Source: Maratus speciosus (taxonomy: Eukaryota > Arthropoda > Arachnida > Araneae > Salticidae). Taken from it: 64,000 nt of DNA. The notes beneath the pieces are model-generated. The model did no database searches. It was not told the DNA's origin and saw only the letters and a list, made by a program, of their open reading frames with translations. Both the position numbers and the translations under genes were made by a program. Position 1 is the stretch's first letter. Every line of letters begins with the position of its first letter. This document shows positions 24,727 through 36,015 of the stretch, piece by piece. The stretch is from contig OZ010795.1 of assembly GCA_963932465.1 (NCBI GenBank), positions 526,261,451 through 526,325,450 of the forward strand. Direction: 5' to 3'.

Positions 24727-25080
24727 CACAAGTTAAATTTAGACTACTCATGTTATTAATATCGAAAATGAATTAATTATGATTGTTGAATCAGAGATGT
24801 ACTTACTGAAAGAAAGACTATCTTATATATATAGGTTGTTGTTTAATGTGAAGAAAAAGAAAAATGATGTTTGCTGTATTTTAAATTGTTTTCTAAGAAG
24901 CAAAATAAATGTAATGTTGCTATTCTTGATGTAATAACGGACGACTGAATTAGTATTTCAAACTTAGAAACTTTGGTATGTTGTAACCATAAAGATCTGT
25001 GTCAAGAAGTAATGAAAATTAGAATGAATTAAAATGTTTTTTAGTGTAGAAGTTAAAGTCAGCGATATGCATGCTATTAT
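23440..25080. repeat. tandem array, ~330-bp unit, about 5 copies
   Basis: The landmark gaatcagagatgtacttact recurs at about 23459, 23783, 24115, 24438 and 24789, with ttctaagaagcaaaataaat in each unit. A poly-T tract before aatgcacaagttaaat varies greatly in length (from about 8 to about 40 T, the longest at 24685-24723), which explains the unequal unit lengths. It has no coding function. Confidence 0.85.
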
Positions 25081-26417
25081 AATCGCTATTAAATGAATTA
25101 TGATTTTAACCATCGATGTTGCAGTGTAAATTGATATAACGTTTGAAATACTTGTTTCAAGATATTTTAAAGTGAGTATGAATACCCTAGCAAATTAGCA
25201 CTGGAAAATTTGATAAATATTGTATTCTAAATTAGTTTGGTAAAGGCCAAGTTTACATATAACAACATGACTTTTGGTAAATTACCAATTGACAAAAAAA
25301 AAATAAATAAATAAATAAATAAATAAATAGAAAACTGTAAAATTTTTAATTTTAGGTGTCTACAATATAAAGGTTGAGATAAATAATAATAACGTTTAAA
25401 ATATTTTGACGTAATTTAACGTAAACGAATATTCTATTAAATTAGAGATAAATGTTAAACACAAAATGTAATAGGAATTATTTAAATACTTTATTTTGGA
25501 ACAGAGTATAAAGACTAATTCCAGAATTCCATTTTATTTTGAGCAATTTTACTTATTTCCATGCCATGTATTATTATTATTTTAAGATTCAGAATGCAGA
25601 ACACTACAGGCGTTGTGTTGGGCATAAAACTTTATAAACGCTTCCGACCGGAATTGATTAGAGTAAATTAGCTAATTAGTTTTTTCAGTTCTTGTTTAGG
25701 ATCAGATTTGGTAATGTTTGCTGCTCGGGAGTTTTTTAATTCTTTTAACCTTATGCATTTTGACTGACATCCTAAAAGACATAAATTTTATAGATAAAAT
25801 AATACGTTGAAATATTCAACAGGTTTAAAATAATCCATTTTACACATATATAATTACTTTCAATCTGTTACACATTTTCTTACTAATCTAAGTTTTAGCA
25901 TACTAAGTAGAATGCATACGAATCTATTGATTTAACACAGGGATCCAAAAAAGAGTTACACTACATTTCCGGTTATAGACGGCGATTACTGAAATCTCCT
26001 TTTCAAATGTGCTATGCATTTTGTGAAATGTTTAGTTAGAATTTTCTTTTTTAAATTCCTAATTTTTAATTACCTAAACAGGGAAGTTTAGTTAAATAAT
26101 TCTGAAAGTGTTGGAAAGTGTTTCATAATCTATACTTTATTCATGGCTATTCGTTCTTGTTTTAAGATAGGGGCAAAGCAAAGATGCACCGGAATCCTTA
26201 TATCAAAACCCAACTGTTACCGGAAAAAGTTTGGGTATTTCTAAAATTAGAAATATCTTTTTTGAATCTGAAATCTTTAAGTGTCCACCACTTTGAAACA
26301 AGATGGTGAATGAAGTTTTCAACCGATTAAGAAATTGGTTGAAAACTGGATAAGTCTGAACACATATTCAGTAACATTCAAATGGCTTCATAAAAACGAG
26401 TGATATAGCATGACAAA

Positions 26418-26469
<52 letters not shown>

Positions 26470-26502
26470 CTTATATACATAAGTATAGTATATATATATA
26501 TG
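25081..26502. other. AT-rich DNA, nothing recognised
   Basis: Includes an (AAAT)n tract near 25303-25328 and a (TA)n tract at about 26421-26466. No protein or structured repeat is recognised. Confidence 0.5.
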
Positions 26503-26953
26503 CCGGGTGTCCTAAAAAGGACTGACTGGTTTTAAAATTCAATAACTTGTAAACGGTGACAGATATTTAAAAAATTCTTGCAGGAAGGTTATGCATAAGG
26601 TCAAAAGTCTTATTACAGTGATTTTCGATTTTAGTTCGAATTACAACAATAGATGGCGCTGTAAGCAATAGTCGCTAAATACAGGCTCGATTTTTGGTCC
26701 TTTCTTTTGTTCCATGCAGAAAAAGGAGATGGAAATGTATTACGCGGGCCACGAAGTACCAAAAATCGAGCCTGAATTTAGCGTTTATTGATCGCAGCGC
26801 CATCTATTCTTTGTAATTTGAACTGAAATCGAAAATCACTGTAAAAATAATTTGACCTTATGCATAACCCTCCAGCAAGAATTTTTTAAATATCTGTCCC
26901 CGTTTACAAGTTATTGAATTTTAAAATCAGTCAGTCCTTTTTAGGACACCCGG
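26503..26953. mobile_element. 451-bp near-perfect palindromic mariner-type MITE
   Basis: The left arm begins CCGGGTGTCCTAAAAAGGAC and the right arm is its complement, ending CACCCGG at 26953. The arms match almost continuously for about 200 bp (aattcaataacttgtaaacgg, tagatggcgctg, atcgagcctg and complements). It sits in TA repeats, consistent with a TA target. It is non-coding and looks young because the arms have diverged little. Confidence 0.9.
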
Positions 26954-28329
26954 TATATATATATATATATATATGTGTATGTGTGTATAAATTGGTTTAT
27001 AAAATACATAAATTTATATCATGTTTAAACATTGTTAAAGGTTATATTAAAATAAAAGTAATATGAAATATATCGCATAACGTTTTGAATATTTTGTCCA
27101 TTTAAACAGAATATAACTGAAATCTGATTTAAGAAAAAAAAATCGAACTGTATGTTAATTCATATAATATGAATGGAAAATATACCATTAACAAAAAAAA
27201 TTAAAATATAATAAAGTAGAAAAGCTTTAGAATCCAATTGATACAATTCTAATACTATTCTCTTAAATATGACGTTATCATGGGCTTTGAATGCATTCAT
27301 AATGATAACAGCATGAAATTACTTACAAATTTATTTTAAAATTGTTCTTAAGAATTACGATATTCATTTTAAAAGAGATACATTTATGTTATGATTATTT
27401 ATTAATTATTTACTCTAACTCATATTTTCTACAAACAGCGTAAACTAAAATATTTACAATAGATGATGACTTTATATTTGAAATTAAATACTTAAAATTA
27501 TTATTAAAAATACACAAAATATATTTATCTTCATATTTTCTTTCTAATATGGTATTTAAAACTCTCTGCATTCAGTTTATTAACAAAAGTTACTCTTATC
27601 TTTGAAATAAAATAACATTAATTTCCAATAAATGTTTTAATTCTGTTACATTCATGTAAGGAAATAAACACTCAAATTGACAGATTTCTTTAAACTACAA
27701 CTTACACTTATCCATTTAAAATCTTAGCAATGGAAAGTAAATATGGATCTTCGCAGACTGTATGAAATTGAAACTTCTTCAAAATATTCTCTGAAATTGA
27801 TTTTCTGTACAAATGTAAAGAATTGTATCTTTATTGAAATATTGTATTTCTAATAAATAAGAAATTATTTGAAATATGTTTTGGAAAGTTACAATATTTG
27901 TTCCTGAAATAAAAATTAAATTAAAACAAACTGTACCGTATTTAGAAGAGTATATTGCACACATTTTTCAGTGAGAAAAATATCAACTTTTTTGTATAAA
28001 TTTTACTTGAAAGCCGTGTTAAAATAAAAGATAAATGGATTTATTCAAAAGACTACAACATTTAACTAAATAAATAATTAAGATTTAGTAAAATGTATAT
28101 CAGTTTCACAAATTCATAGATAATTTGCTACTCTTCCATTATATGTGCCTTGACTAGATAAAGAAAATGTACTTGGCGAGAGGAAAGATTTGCATTGATA
28201 TTTTCTAGCAACATATTCACTGTTTCATATACACAATAATATATATATATTTTTTAATTATGCAATATTTTTATTATAAACAAACCTTTTATCTCCATAA
28301 ATTAATTAGTTTGTGCAAGTTTTAATTAT
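26954..28329. other. AT-rich DNA, nothing recognised
   Basis: The sequence is very AT-rich with scattered stops in all frames. No repeat partner was noticed inside the window. Confidence 0.5.
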
Positions 28330-28716
28330 TAAATACGTTTTTTTCTTCCTTACAACGTTCAAACACACAAATATGTACAACACCATAACATACAAAACCA
28401 CATACGGCCATTTCAAGAATTCCTGGATCCCCTTTCTCATTCCGAAGGAAATCAAAATTTAAAATGTGTCCAAAGAATCCCTTGGTTATCATACCGAGTA
28501 CTGATTAATGTATTGACTGAAGTAGCGAAAGTAAGAATTTTTATAAAGCGGAAAAAATGACGTACCTGACAGGAAACCACTACGAAATACGAGACACTAC
28601 GTAGATCCTTCCACAGAATCTAGAGAAAGAGGGTACTAGTTATGTCATTCACCAAGGAAGATTTATCATTATGTATGTAAAAATCTAGATAAAAAACTGA
28701 ATTACATTTTTGATTT
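28330..28716 (-). mobile_element. Penelope-like element 3' end
   Basis: On the minus strand this matches the 3' end of the plus-strand PLE copy at 32270-32650: an aaatgtaattcagttttttatctaga block, then cataaacat...ttccttggtgaatgacat, then a 3' untranslated tail ending near tgtttgaacgttgtaa. It is the downstream part of the minus-strand tandem PLE series that resumes at 30328 after the Helitron insertion. Frames are broken by stops. Confidence 0.75.
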
Positions 28717-30327
28717 TCCTTCTATATATAAAAAAAAGTAATGCTTTGCAAATGGACCAATGAAAATCTGCGTAGATACTACGAAACGCATCTCATTGAT
28801 CAGAGCTTTCTGACGCTATATGGTGGGTTACCCATGGGAGGACCCTGCTCTGTCTTAAATCGTCGCCAAGTTTGTCGCCAATCTGGCGATATGTCGCCAA
28901 ATTTGGCGGCCAAAATGAGTCCCCAAAAGTGACGCCAACTTGGCGCTATTTCCAGTATTTCGCCAAATTTCCATAGACTCCCATTGAAATCCAATAGGGT
29001 TTACTTGCTTTCAGAAAATCAACAAATTGAGGTATTTCAATGCAATAAAAACTAATACACTGGTTATCAAGCATTAAGGAAAAGTCACAAACTGCTAATT
29101 TTCAAATACGCGGACACTCAAAAGGAAATAATATAATTCGAGTAATTACTATCTCTACAACACAGCTAGCCCTTATAACATCTCATTCATGTCACACATG
29201 GTCACAAGTGTCACAGTCACTACGGGGAAGCAAAAAAATAGGAAATTCCATACATCTCATTATGAGTCTCAAATGATCACTATATGTGACTCCACTGAGA
29301 AGTCAATGTGACTGTTGCTTTGTGACTAGTCACCATGTGACTTTACAATGTAGTTAAATTGTGACTCTCATGTGACTGTCATTTTTAGACTCAATTTCAT
29401 AGTCATCATGAACGTTGCATTATGATAAGTCACCAAATAATATCATATTATAGTCACATGGAGACTTTTCCCAAAAGAGCACAATGGCGACTTCACAGTA
29501 GTCTCTCTGTCACCTGAAAGTCATCATGTGACTTTAATTTGACATTATTTGATAACTTATCACAATGCAGCGTCCACGATGACTTTGAAAATGAGTCTAC
29601 AAATGACAGTCACATGAGAGTCACGATGTAACTACATTGTAAAGTCACATGGTGACTCGTCACAAAACAGCAGTCACAGTGACGTCTCAGTGGAGTCACA
29701 TATAGTGATAATTTGAGACTCATAATGAGATGTATGGAATTTCCTATTTTTTTGCTTCGCCGTAGTGACTGTGACACTTGTGACCATGTGTGACATGAAT
29801 TAGATGTTATATAGACTAGCTGTGTTGTAGAGATAGTAATTACTCGAATTATATTATTTCCTTTTTAGTGTTCGCGTATTTGAAAATTAGCATTTTGTGA
29901 CTTTTCCTTAATATTTGCACACCAGTGTATTAGCTTATGAATAGAGCTTAATTGAACTATTTACATTATTTTTAAGCACAAACACTACCTATTTACAATA
30001 TTCGTAATACTATATATATAATTTTCGGCATATTTAATAATTCTTATAATTATGAAAATCTGTAAGCTAATCAGCTTACAGATGTGCTTGGAGATAAGGA
30101 AGTAAAATTGTCAGAAGTTGAGGAGGAGCCCGTTTTTACGAAGTAGAATCTAAAAATTGAATGCATAGAAAATAAGGATCACGAAGCGATCCAGAATTGA
30201 AACGCGCAACTGTTACGGCTGGTGTTGGCTAGAAAATAGGAATTGCTTCACGATACCAAACGGAATCGCTAAGCGATTACGCGGGGGGTTGGCGAGCGTA
30301 GCGAGCAGGGGGGAGGAATCCCTCTAG
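28717..30327 (+). mobile_element. Helitron-like non-autonomous element
   Basis: It begins TCCTTCTATATATA and ends with gttggcgagcgtagcgagc, a G-rich/C-rich hairpin (ggggggaggaatccct) and terminal CTAG (30324-30327). That is the 5' TC, 3' hairpin and CTRR pattern of Helitrons. Removing it joins gattt to tagcc, giving gattttagcctaaa, which is exactly what the sister PLE units have at 30917 and 31503. The ends are therefore supported by an empty site, with no target duplication. It lacks a Rep-helicase frame and carries an 870-bp palindrome inside. Confidence 0.8.
29058..29927. mobile_element. 870-bp palindromic Tc1-type MITE
   Basis: The whole element is one inverted repeat. Ends are CACTGGTTATCAAGCATTAA and its diverged complement, flanked by TA on both sides (29056-29057 and 29928-29929). 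The CACTGGTT...TTAAGGAAAA end resembles the TIR of the Tc1 element at 37697-39940, so that family could have moved it. The inner arms are rich in gtgact/agtcac motifs. The foldback element centre at 18265-18275 preserves the uninterrupted sequence. Confidence 0.9.
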
Positions 30328-31965
30328 TAGCCTAAAAAAATTAAACTGATGGTTGAAATTCAACAATGTTTGGTTATAGTAGATGTATCCAATTCCTGCC
30401 TTCTAACATAATTCTTGTGATCTCACAGCCTGATTCTAGGTTCACGTTTCGTCTACTCAATATAGGAGAGGCCGCATTCACAAAAAAATTCTATGAATAC
30501 CCCAGGTATTATGGTCGTCAACTGGATCTTTGAGATTTGATAAAGAAACTATATTGGTTTGAAATAAAACAACTTTGAAACTATAGTTATCGTTACTATA
30601 CTATACGGAAAATTTGAGTACTGAATTGATCAACGACGACTGTGGATCGATCGTGGATTTTCCTTGAATACCATTCACCGTATTTTATCTAAATCCCCGA
30701 CAGTCACAGATTCTGTTCCAGGAAATAAAGTATTTAAAAATGTTCTTGTCTTACCTTATTTTCCAAAAATCAGTACTCAAATTACCCGAAAATACGAGAC
30801 ACTACGCAAATCCTTCCACAGAATCGAGAGAAATATGGTACTAGTTATGTCATTCACCAAGGAAGAAGTATGTTTATGTATGTAAAAATCTAGATAAAAA
30901 ACTGAATTACTTTTTTTGATTTTAGCCTAAAAAAATGAAACTGATGGTTGAAATTCAACAATGTTTGTTTATAGTAGATGTATTCAATTCCTGCCTTCTA
31001 ACATAATTCTTGTGATCTGACAGCCTAATTCTAAAACACGTTTTCTCTACCCAATGTAGGAGAGGCCGCATTCACAAAAATATCTATAAATACTGCAGGT
31101 ATTATGGTCGTCAACTGCATCTTTGAGATTTGAGAAAGAAACTATATTGATTGGAAATGAAACAACTTTGAAACTATACTTATTGAAAATGCGGAAAATT
31201 TGAGTACTGAATTGATCAACGACGACTGTGGATCGATCGTGGATTTTCCTTGAATACCATTCACGATATTTTATCTAAATCCCCGACAGTCACAGATTCT
31301 GTTCTAAGAAATAAAGAATTTAAAAATGTTCTTGCCTTACCTTATTTTCTTAAAATCAGTACTCAAATTTCCCGAAAATACGAGACATTGCGCAAATCCT
31401 TCCACAGAATCGATAGAAAGAGGGTACTAGTTATGTCATTCACCAAGGAAGAAGTATGTTTATGTATGTAAAAATATAGATAAAAAACTGAATTACTTTT
31501 TTGATTTTAGCCTAAAAAAAATTAAACTGATGGATGGAATTCAACAATGTTTGGTTATAGTAGATGTATCCAATTCCTGCCTTCTAACATAATTCTTGTG
31601 ATCTGACAGCCTAATTCTAAGTGCACGTTTTGTCTACCAAATGTAGGAGAGGCCGCATTCACAAAAATATCTATAAATACACCAGGTATTATGGTCGTCA
31701 ACTGCATCTTTGAGATCTGAGAAAGAAACTATATTGATTGGAAATAAAACAACTTTGAAACTATACTTATTGAGAATGCGGAAAATTTGAGCACTGAATT
31801 AATCAACGACGACTGTGGATCGATCGTGGATTTTCCTTGAATACCATTCACTGTATTTTATCTAAATCCCCGACAAGTCACCGATTCTGGTCCAGCAAAT
31901 AAAAAATTTAAAAATGTTCTTGTCTTACCTTATTTTCCAAAAATCAGTACTCAAATTTCTCGTAA
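30328..31965 (-). mobile_element. tandem Penelope-like 3' units, minus strand
   Basis: Three head-to-tail units start at 30328, 30923 and 31508 (595, 585 and about 458 bp; the last is cut by an orientation switch). On the minus strand each reads KDP(V/A)DDHNT-GI followed by CECGLSYI, then broken frame and the tail FYIHKHTSSLVNDI. That is the GIY-YIG endonuclease region of a Penelope-like element, damaged by stops (for example where YIGQTK would be). Tandem partial copies are typical of PLEs. The plus-strand 73-codon frames here are shadows. Confidence 0.75.
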
Positions 31966-32039
31966 ACTCAATAAATTTAGTTTCAAAGTTATTTTCTCTC
32001 CAATCAATAAATTTTCTACCTCATCAAAGATCCAATTGA

Positions 32040-32063
32040 CGACCATAATACCTGGGGCATTTG

Positions 32064-32101
<38 letters not shown>

Positions 32102-32394
32102 TGAATGCGGCCTCTCCTACATTGGACAGACGAAGCAAGAACTTAAATGTAGGCTGAGAGATTACGAGAATTAAGTTAGAAATGCAGGAACTGAATAAAT
32201 ATGACGCAGCTGAACATTATTGGAATAGCAACCACCAGTTTAATTTTTCTGAAGCTAAAATATTTCAAAAATGTAATTCAGTTTTTTATCTAGAGTTTTA
32301 CGAAGCTTATTACATACATAAACATACTATTTCCTTGGTGAATGACATTGCTAGTACCCCTTTTCTCTCGCTTGTGTGGAGAGATCCTGCGTAG
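32040..32394 (+). pseudogene. GIY-YIG endonuclease domain of a Penelope-like element
   Basis: The C-terminal part of a PLE polyprotein, whose GIY-YIG nuclease nicks target DNA for reverse transcription (family knowledge). Visible pieces are a GIC segment, YIGQTKQ (about 32119-32139), a basic helix LKCRLRDYE, then after stops an open 71-codon stretch (32182-32394) starting MQELNKY. That stretch has AEHYWNSNHQF and YLEFYEAYYIHKH with the conserved His and Glu, and ends LVWRDPA before TAG. A ~30-nt poly-T expansion splits the domain and two in-frame stops follow the YIG motif, so it cannot be functional. The upstream RT domain is missing. Neighbouring minus-strand units carry the same domain. 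Confidence 0.75.
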
Positions 32395-32552
32395 TTTCTT
32401 CTCCTTTTCAGTGTTTTCATGTCAGTTACGTCATTTCTTTCAGATACACAAACTCTTACTTTCGCCACTTCTGTCAATTCATTAGCCAGTAACCGGGGTT
32501 ACAACTCAGGGGTTCTTTGAACCACTTTTAAACTTTATTTTTATTTTCCTGT

Positions 32553-32595
32553 CACTGAGGAAGAGGATCGAGGAATCCTTGAAACGGTCCTATAT
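32553..32595 (+). ncRNA. hammerhead-like core in PLE 3' tail
   Basis: CTGAGGA (32555-32561) is followed by a stem able to pair AGGAT with ATCCT and then GAAAC (32581-32585). The outer stem is not clear. Its place in the PLE tail supports the interpretation, because PLE terminal regions commonly hold hammerhead ribozymes. The minus-strand copy (near 28430) has the core altered. Confidence 0.4.
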
Positions 32596-32660
32596 GGTTT
32601 TTGATGTCATGGTGTTGTACGTATTTTTGTGTTTGAACGTTGTAAAAAAAATAACGTATA

Positions 32661-33336
32661 ATAACTGTAGCTTATAAATTTAAGCCATGTATCTATTTTT
32701 GTGTATAAACAAAACTGAATCGTAAATAAGTTACTCTAATAATTATATATATAAATAAAATGTGTATAAACATATAAAATCCTCTATAAGCAAGTATAAA
32801 AGTCTGTGTTCATTTTTGTTTATATCATTTGTGAACAGTGTTTATAAAATTTAGCAAAAGATTTATATCATTTGGTAAAAAGTCTCACTTTTAGGAGCTC
32901 ATATTGAGCCAAGCTATATAAAAAAATACTGAAAGGTCCCTATATTGGAAAAGAACATTTTTTTTCTTTTTTTTGTGAAAGAAAAATATACTTTTTAATT
33001 TTTGGATCTTTCACAAAACTGTCTGAAAAAATCTTTTCATGCTTTAAAACTTGAAAACATTTTAGCATCTTCTATTAAATTATGTTGGAGTTATAAAGAA
33101 AACAGGGGATTTTAGAAAATTTCTTTTTTATTCTTTTCTTACGGGAGTTAATGAAAGGGATTTTTTCACATTTTAAGTAATTGAATATGTTCTACATATT
33201 CAAATCGGTAGATCAGTTGCAGAGATTAAAAATAAATTTAACTACTTTCCGACTATAAATGGTAATTTCCGAAATTGAGATTCCATGTGTTTTATAAGTT
33301 TTTAAAATTGTTTATCATCATATATCAGTCTACTTA
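32661..33336. other. AT-rich DNA, nothing recognised
   Basis: No coding or repeat structure is recognised. Confidence 0.5.
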
Positions 33337-33340
33337 TTAA

Positions 33341-33557
33341 CCCCTTAACAGTGACATTTGTTTTCTTACAAAAAAATTAAAAATGGGGCTAGACACCACT
33401 TTTTCCATACTAAAATATACCTTACTTAAACGAAAAATATCTGACAATCAATAAAGATAAATTTACAGTTACAAATTAGTGGTATCAAAATGCTTTTAAT
33501 AACGAAGCAAGCAAAGCGTTCTTGCCTGAATCCAGTGCAAGACACACTGTTAAGGGG
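33341..33557. mobile_element. 217-bp TTAA-flanked MITE
   Basis: It is flanked by TTAA (33337-33340 and 33558-33561). The ends are perfect inverted repeats CCCCTTAACAGTG / CACTGTTAAGGGG. A TTAA target with a CCC-start TIR fits piggyBac-type elements. It is too short to encode a protein. Confidence 0.85.
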
Positions 33558-33764
33558 TTAAACAGTGAATTTTTGTTTCAGTATACTTAATGAGTTGGAA
33601 AGAGTTATATAATCTATGCTTGAAGCATCATTTTCTTTCTTGTTTTTTTAGTTTTGAATCTTTCATTTTGTAATCGACGAGTAACGTGCACCTGGAAAAT
33701 TTCGATACATTTTCTAGTATCAAAAACTCGCATTATAAGCCTTTATATAAATTATTTTTTTATT

Positions 33765-35740
33765 AGCAACTTAAATATTTTAGTGGTGAAAAAAAATATT
33801 TAAAGATTTTGACGAAAACTTTTAATTGTAAATAATATTGAAACGTAAAGAAAACATTTCAATGTTGTGTTACTATTTCGGAATCATACGTTTTAATTTA
33901 GCTTAATACCGCTACACAAAACAGCAAACTGTTTGTATGTTCCTAAAAAAAAATGTAAAATAAATTATTCCTTGAGTCCTGTTAAAATACAAATAGCTGA
34001 AGAATGTATTTTAACACTTTCATTATAATGTAATAATTTGGACTTTTCCTTTTAAGACGGATATTTTAAATAACACAATGACACTTTCTGAGTTAGTTCA
34101 TTCCGTTAAACCCCGACTGACTAAGAGCAACAATCACCTATGAGAGTTTATCCTACGATTCATGAGAGCTGAACTTATCGTTGGGTTTTAAAAGTGTTAA
34201 TCAAGAAAGGAATTTCCAAGATCTTATTTAAATTCAAAGTAACTATGCATTATTTTATAGAGATCGTGTTGTAATCAGAAATTTGGTTATTTAAAACGTA
34301 AGCTATGATACAAACATGCGGAATCGAAGAAACTCGATTCGAATGTGATCAACAATAAGTCGCCTACATTAAATTTTAATTGGTCTAAAATGTGAAACAT
34401 ATAAACAATACTTTTTTAATTATCAGCTTAAATACTTTAGTATTGCACAGAACATACGTGAAGATTTTGAAGAAAACTTTTAATTGTAAGTAATATTTAA
34501 ATGCATAGATAACAATTAAATGTTATGTTACTATTTAAACATAATACGTTTTATTTTGATTAATACCGGTACTCAAAGCATTGAACTGTTTGTATGTTCT
34601 TAAATATATATATATATATATTCCTTGAGGCCTGTAAAACACAAATAGCGCACTAACACCTTCATTATCATGTAATAACATAGGCTTTTCCATTTAAAAC
34701 GGCTATTTTAAATAACACAATGAGACTTTCAGCGTATAGTTCATTCCTTTAATCCACGACTGTGCAAGTGTTACCATCACTTATTAGTATTTATCCTATG
34801 ACTCATGAGAGCTAAACTTATCGTTGGGGTTTAAAAGTGTTAATCAAAGAAGAAATTTCCAGAATTAAATGCAAAGTAATTAAGCATTTTTTAAAGGGAT
34901 TGTGATGTAATCAGAAATGTAGTTATTTAAAATGTAAGCTATTATAAAAATGGGCAAAATCGAAGAAACTCGATTCGAATGCAATCAACCATAAGTTACC
35001 TTCGCTAAATTTTAATTGTTCTAAAATGCGGAATATGAAAACTATACTTTTTTTAATTATCAACTTAAATACCTTAGTGGTGCGTAGAACATGTTTCAAG
35101 ATTTTGACGAAAACTTTTAATTGTAAACAATATATAAATGGATAGATAAAATTTCAATGTTTTATTACTATTTCCACATATTATGTTTTATTGTTTTATT
35201 TTAGCTTAATGTCGCTACTCAAAGCAGGAAATTGTTTCTATTTTCCAAAAAAAAAAATATGAAAAATAAATTATTCCTTAAAAACTGTAAAAAAAAAAGA
35301 GCTTACAAACTCATTTTAACACCTTCATTATCACGCATTATCACGTAATAACCTGGATTTATCCATTCACAATTTTAAATTACACAATAAAACTTTCAGT
35401 GTACAGAACATTCCTGTTAATCCACGACTGAGCAAGTGCAACAATCCCTTATGAGTGCTTATCCTTCGACTCATGAGAGCTGAACTTATCGTTGGGTTCT
35501 AAAAGTGTTATTAAAGGAAAACACTTCCAGGCTCTTATTTAAATGATAAGTAATTATGCATTATTTTAGTGGGATTTTGATGTAACCAGAAATGTAGTTA
35601 CTTAAAATGGAAGATATTATACAAATGTGCGAAATCGAAGAAACTCGATTCGAATGCGATCAATAATAAGTCGCCTAAGTTGAGTTTTAACCTTTCTAAA
35701 ATGTGGAATATAAAAAGAATTTTGTGATACAAATTCATTG
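33765..35740. repeat. tandem array, ~640-bp unit, about 3 copies
   Basis: The landmark aagattttgacgaaaacttttaattgtaa occurs at about 33814, 34458 and 35099. The landmark aagaaactcgattcgaatg occurs at about 34328, 34963 and 35637, and ctcatgagagctgaacttatcgttgggtt in each unit. Copies are diverged. Non-coding. Confidence 0.8.
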
Positions 35741-36000
35741 CAAAATCAGTTCTTCAAAGTAAATTAGACAAGAGAAATGATTATTGTCCATTTTCAGTTT
35801 AAATGTTTAAAAAAAATTAAATATATGTATATTCTCTATCACGAAGTCTGAATAGAATTTATTTATTTAAAGTTTCATAAATAATAAAATACATACTTAA
35901 ATCAGAAATATACACCTAAATACAGATAAAACAATGTAAATATTCTTTTTAATTCACGTTGATAAGATTTAAAGACATATATATATATATATATATATGA
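35741..36000. other. AT-rich DNA with (TA)n tract
   Basis: A (TA)n tract lies at 35978-35998. Nothing else is recognised. Confidence 0.5.
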
Positions 36001-36015
36001 TAAACGTAAAGAATT

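Larger units (their letters stand above)
31966..32660 (+). mobile_element. Penelope-like element 3' part, inverted to the tandem
   Basis: At about 31966 the sequence switches to the other orientation of the same PLE. It runs from the KDPIDDHNTWGIC segment through a long poly-T (32071-32100) into CECGLSYIGQTKQ, the GIY-YIG domain, stop, and a 3' tail that ends near 32650. The tail contains the hammerhead-like core at 32555-32584. It is 5' truncated, with no reverse transcriptase region. Confidence 0.75.

Noticed and set aside
24468..24731. 87-codon minus-strand frame with a Lys run
   Set aside because: It is a tandem-array unit read through a poly-T tract; sister units have the frame broken in other places.
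30664..31471. Two related 73-codon plus-strand frames, looking like a conserved duplicated gene
   Set aside because: They are antisense to tandem PLE units; their similarity comes from the tandem repeat, and the minus strand carries the recognisable protein signature.
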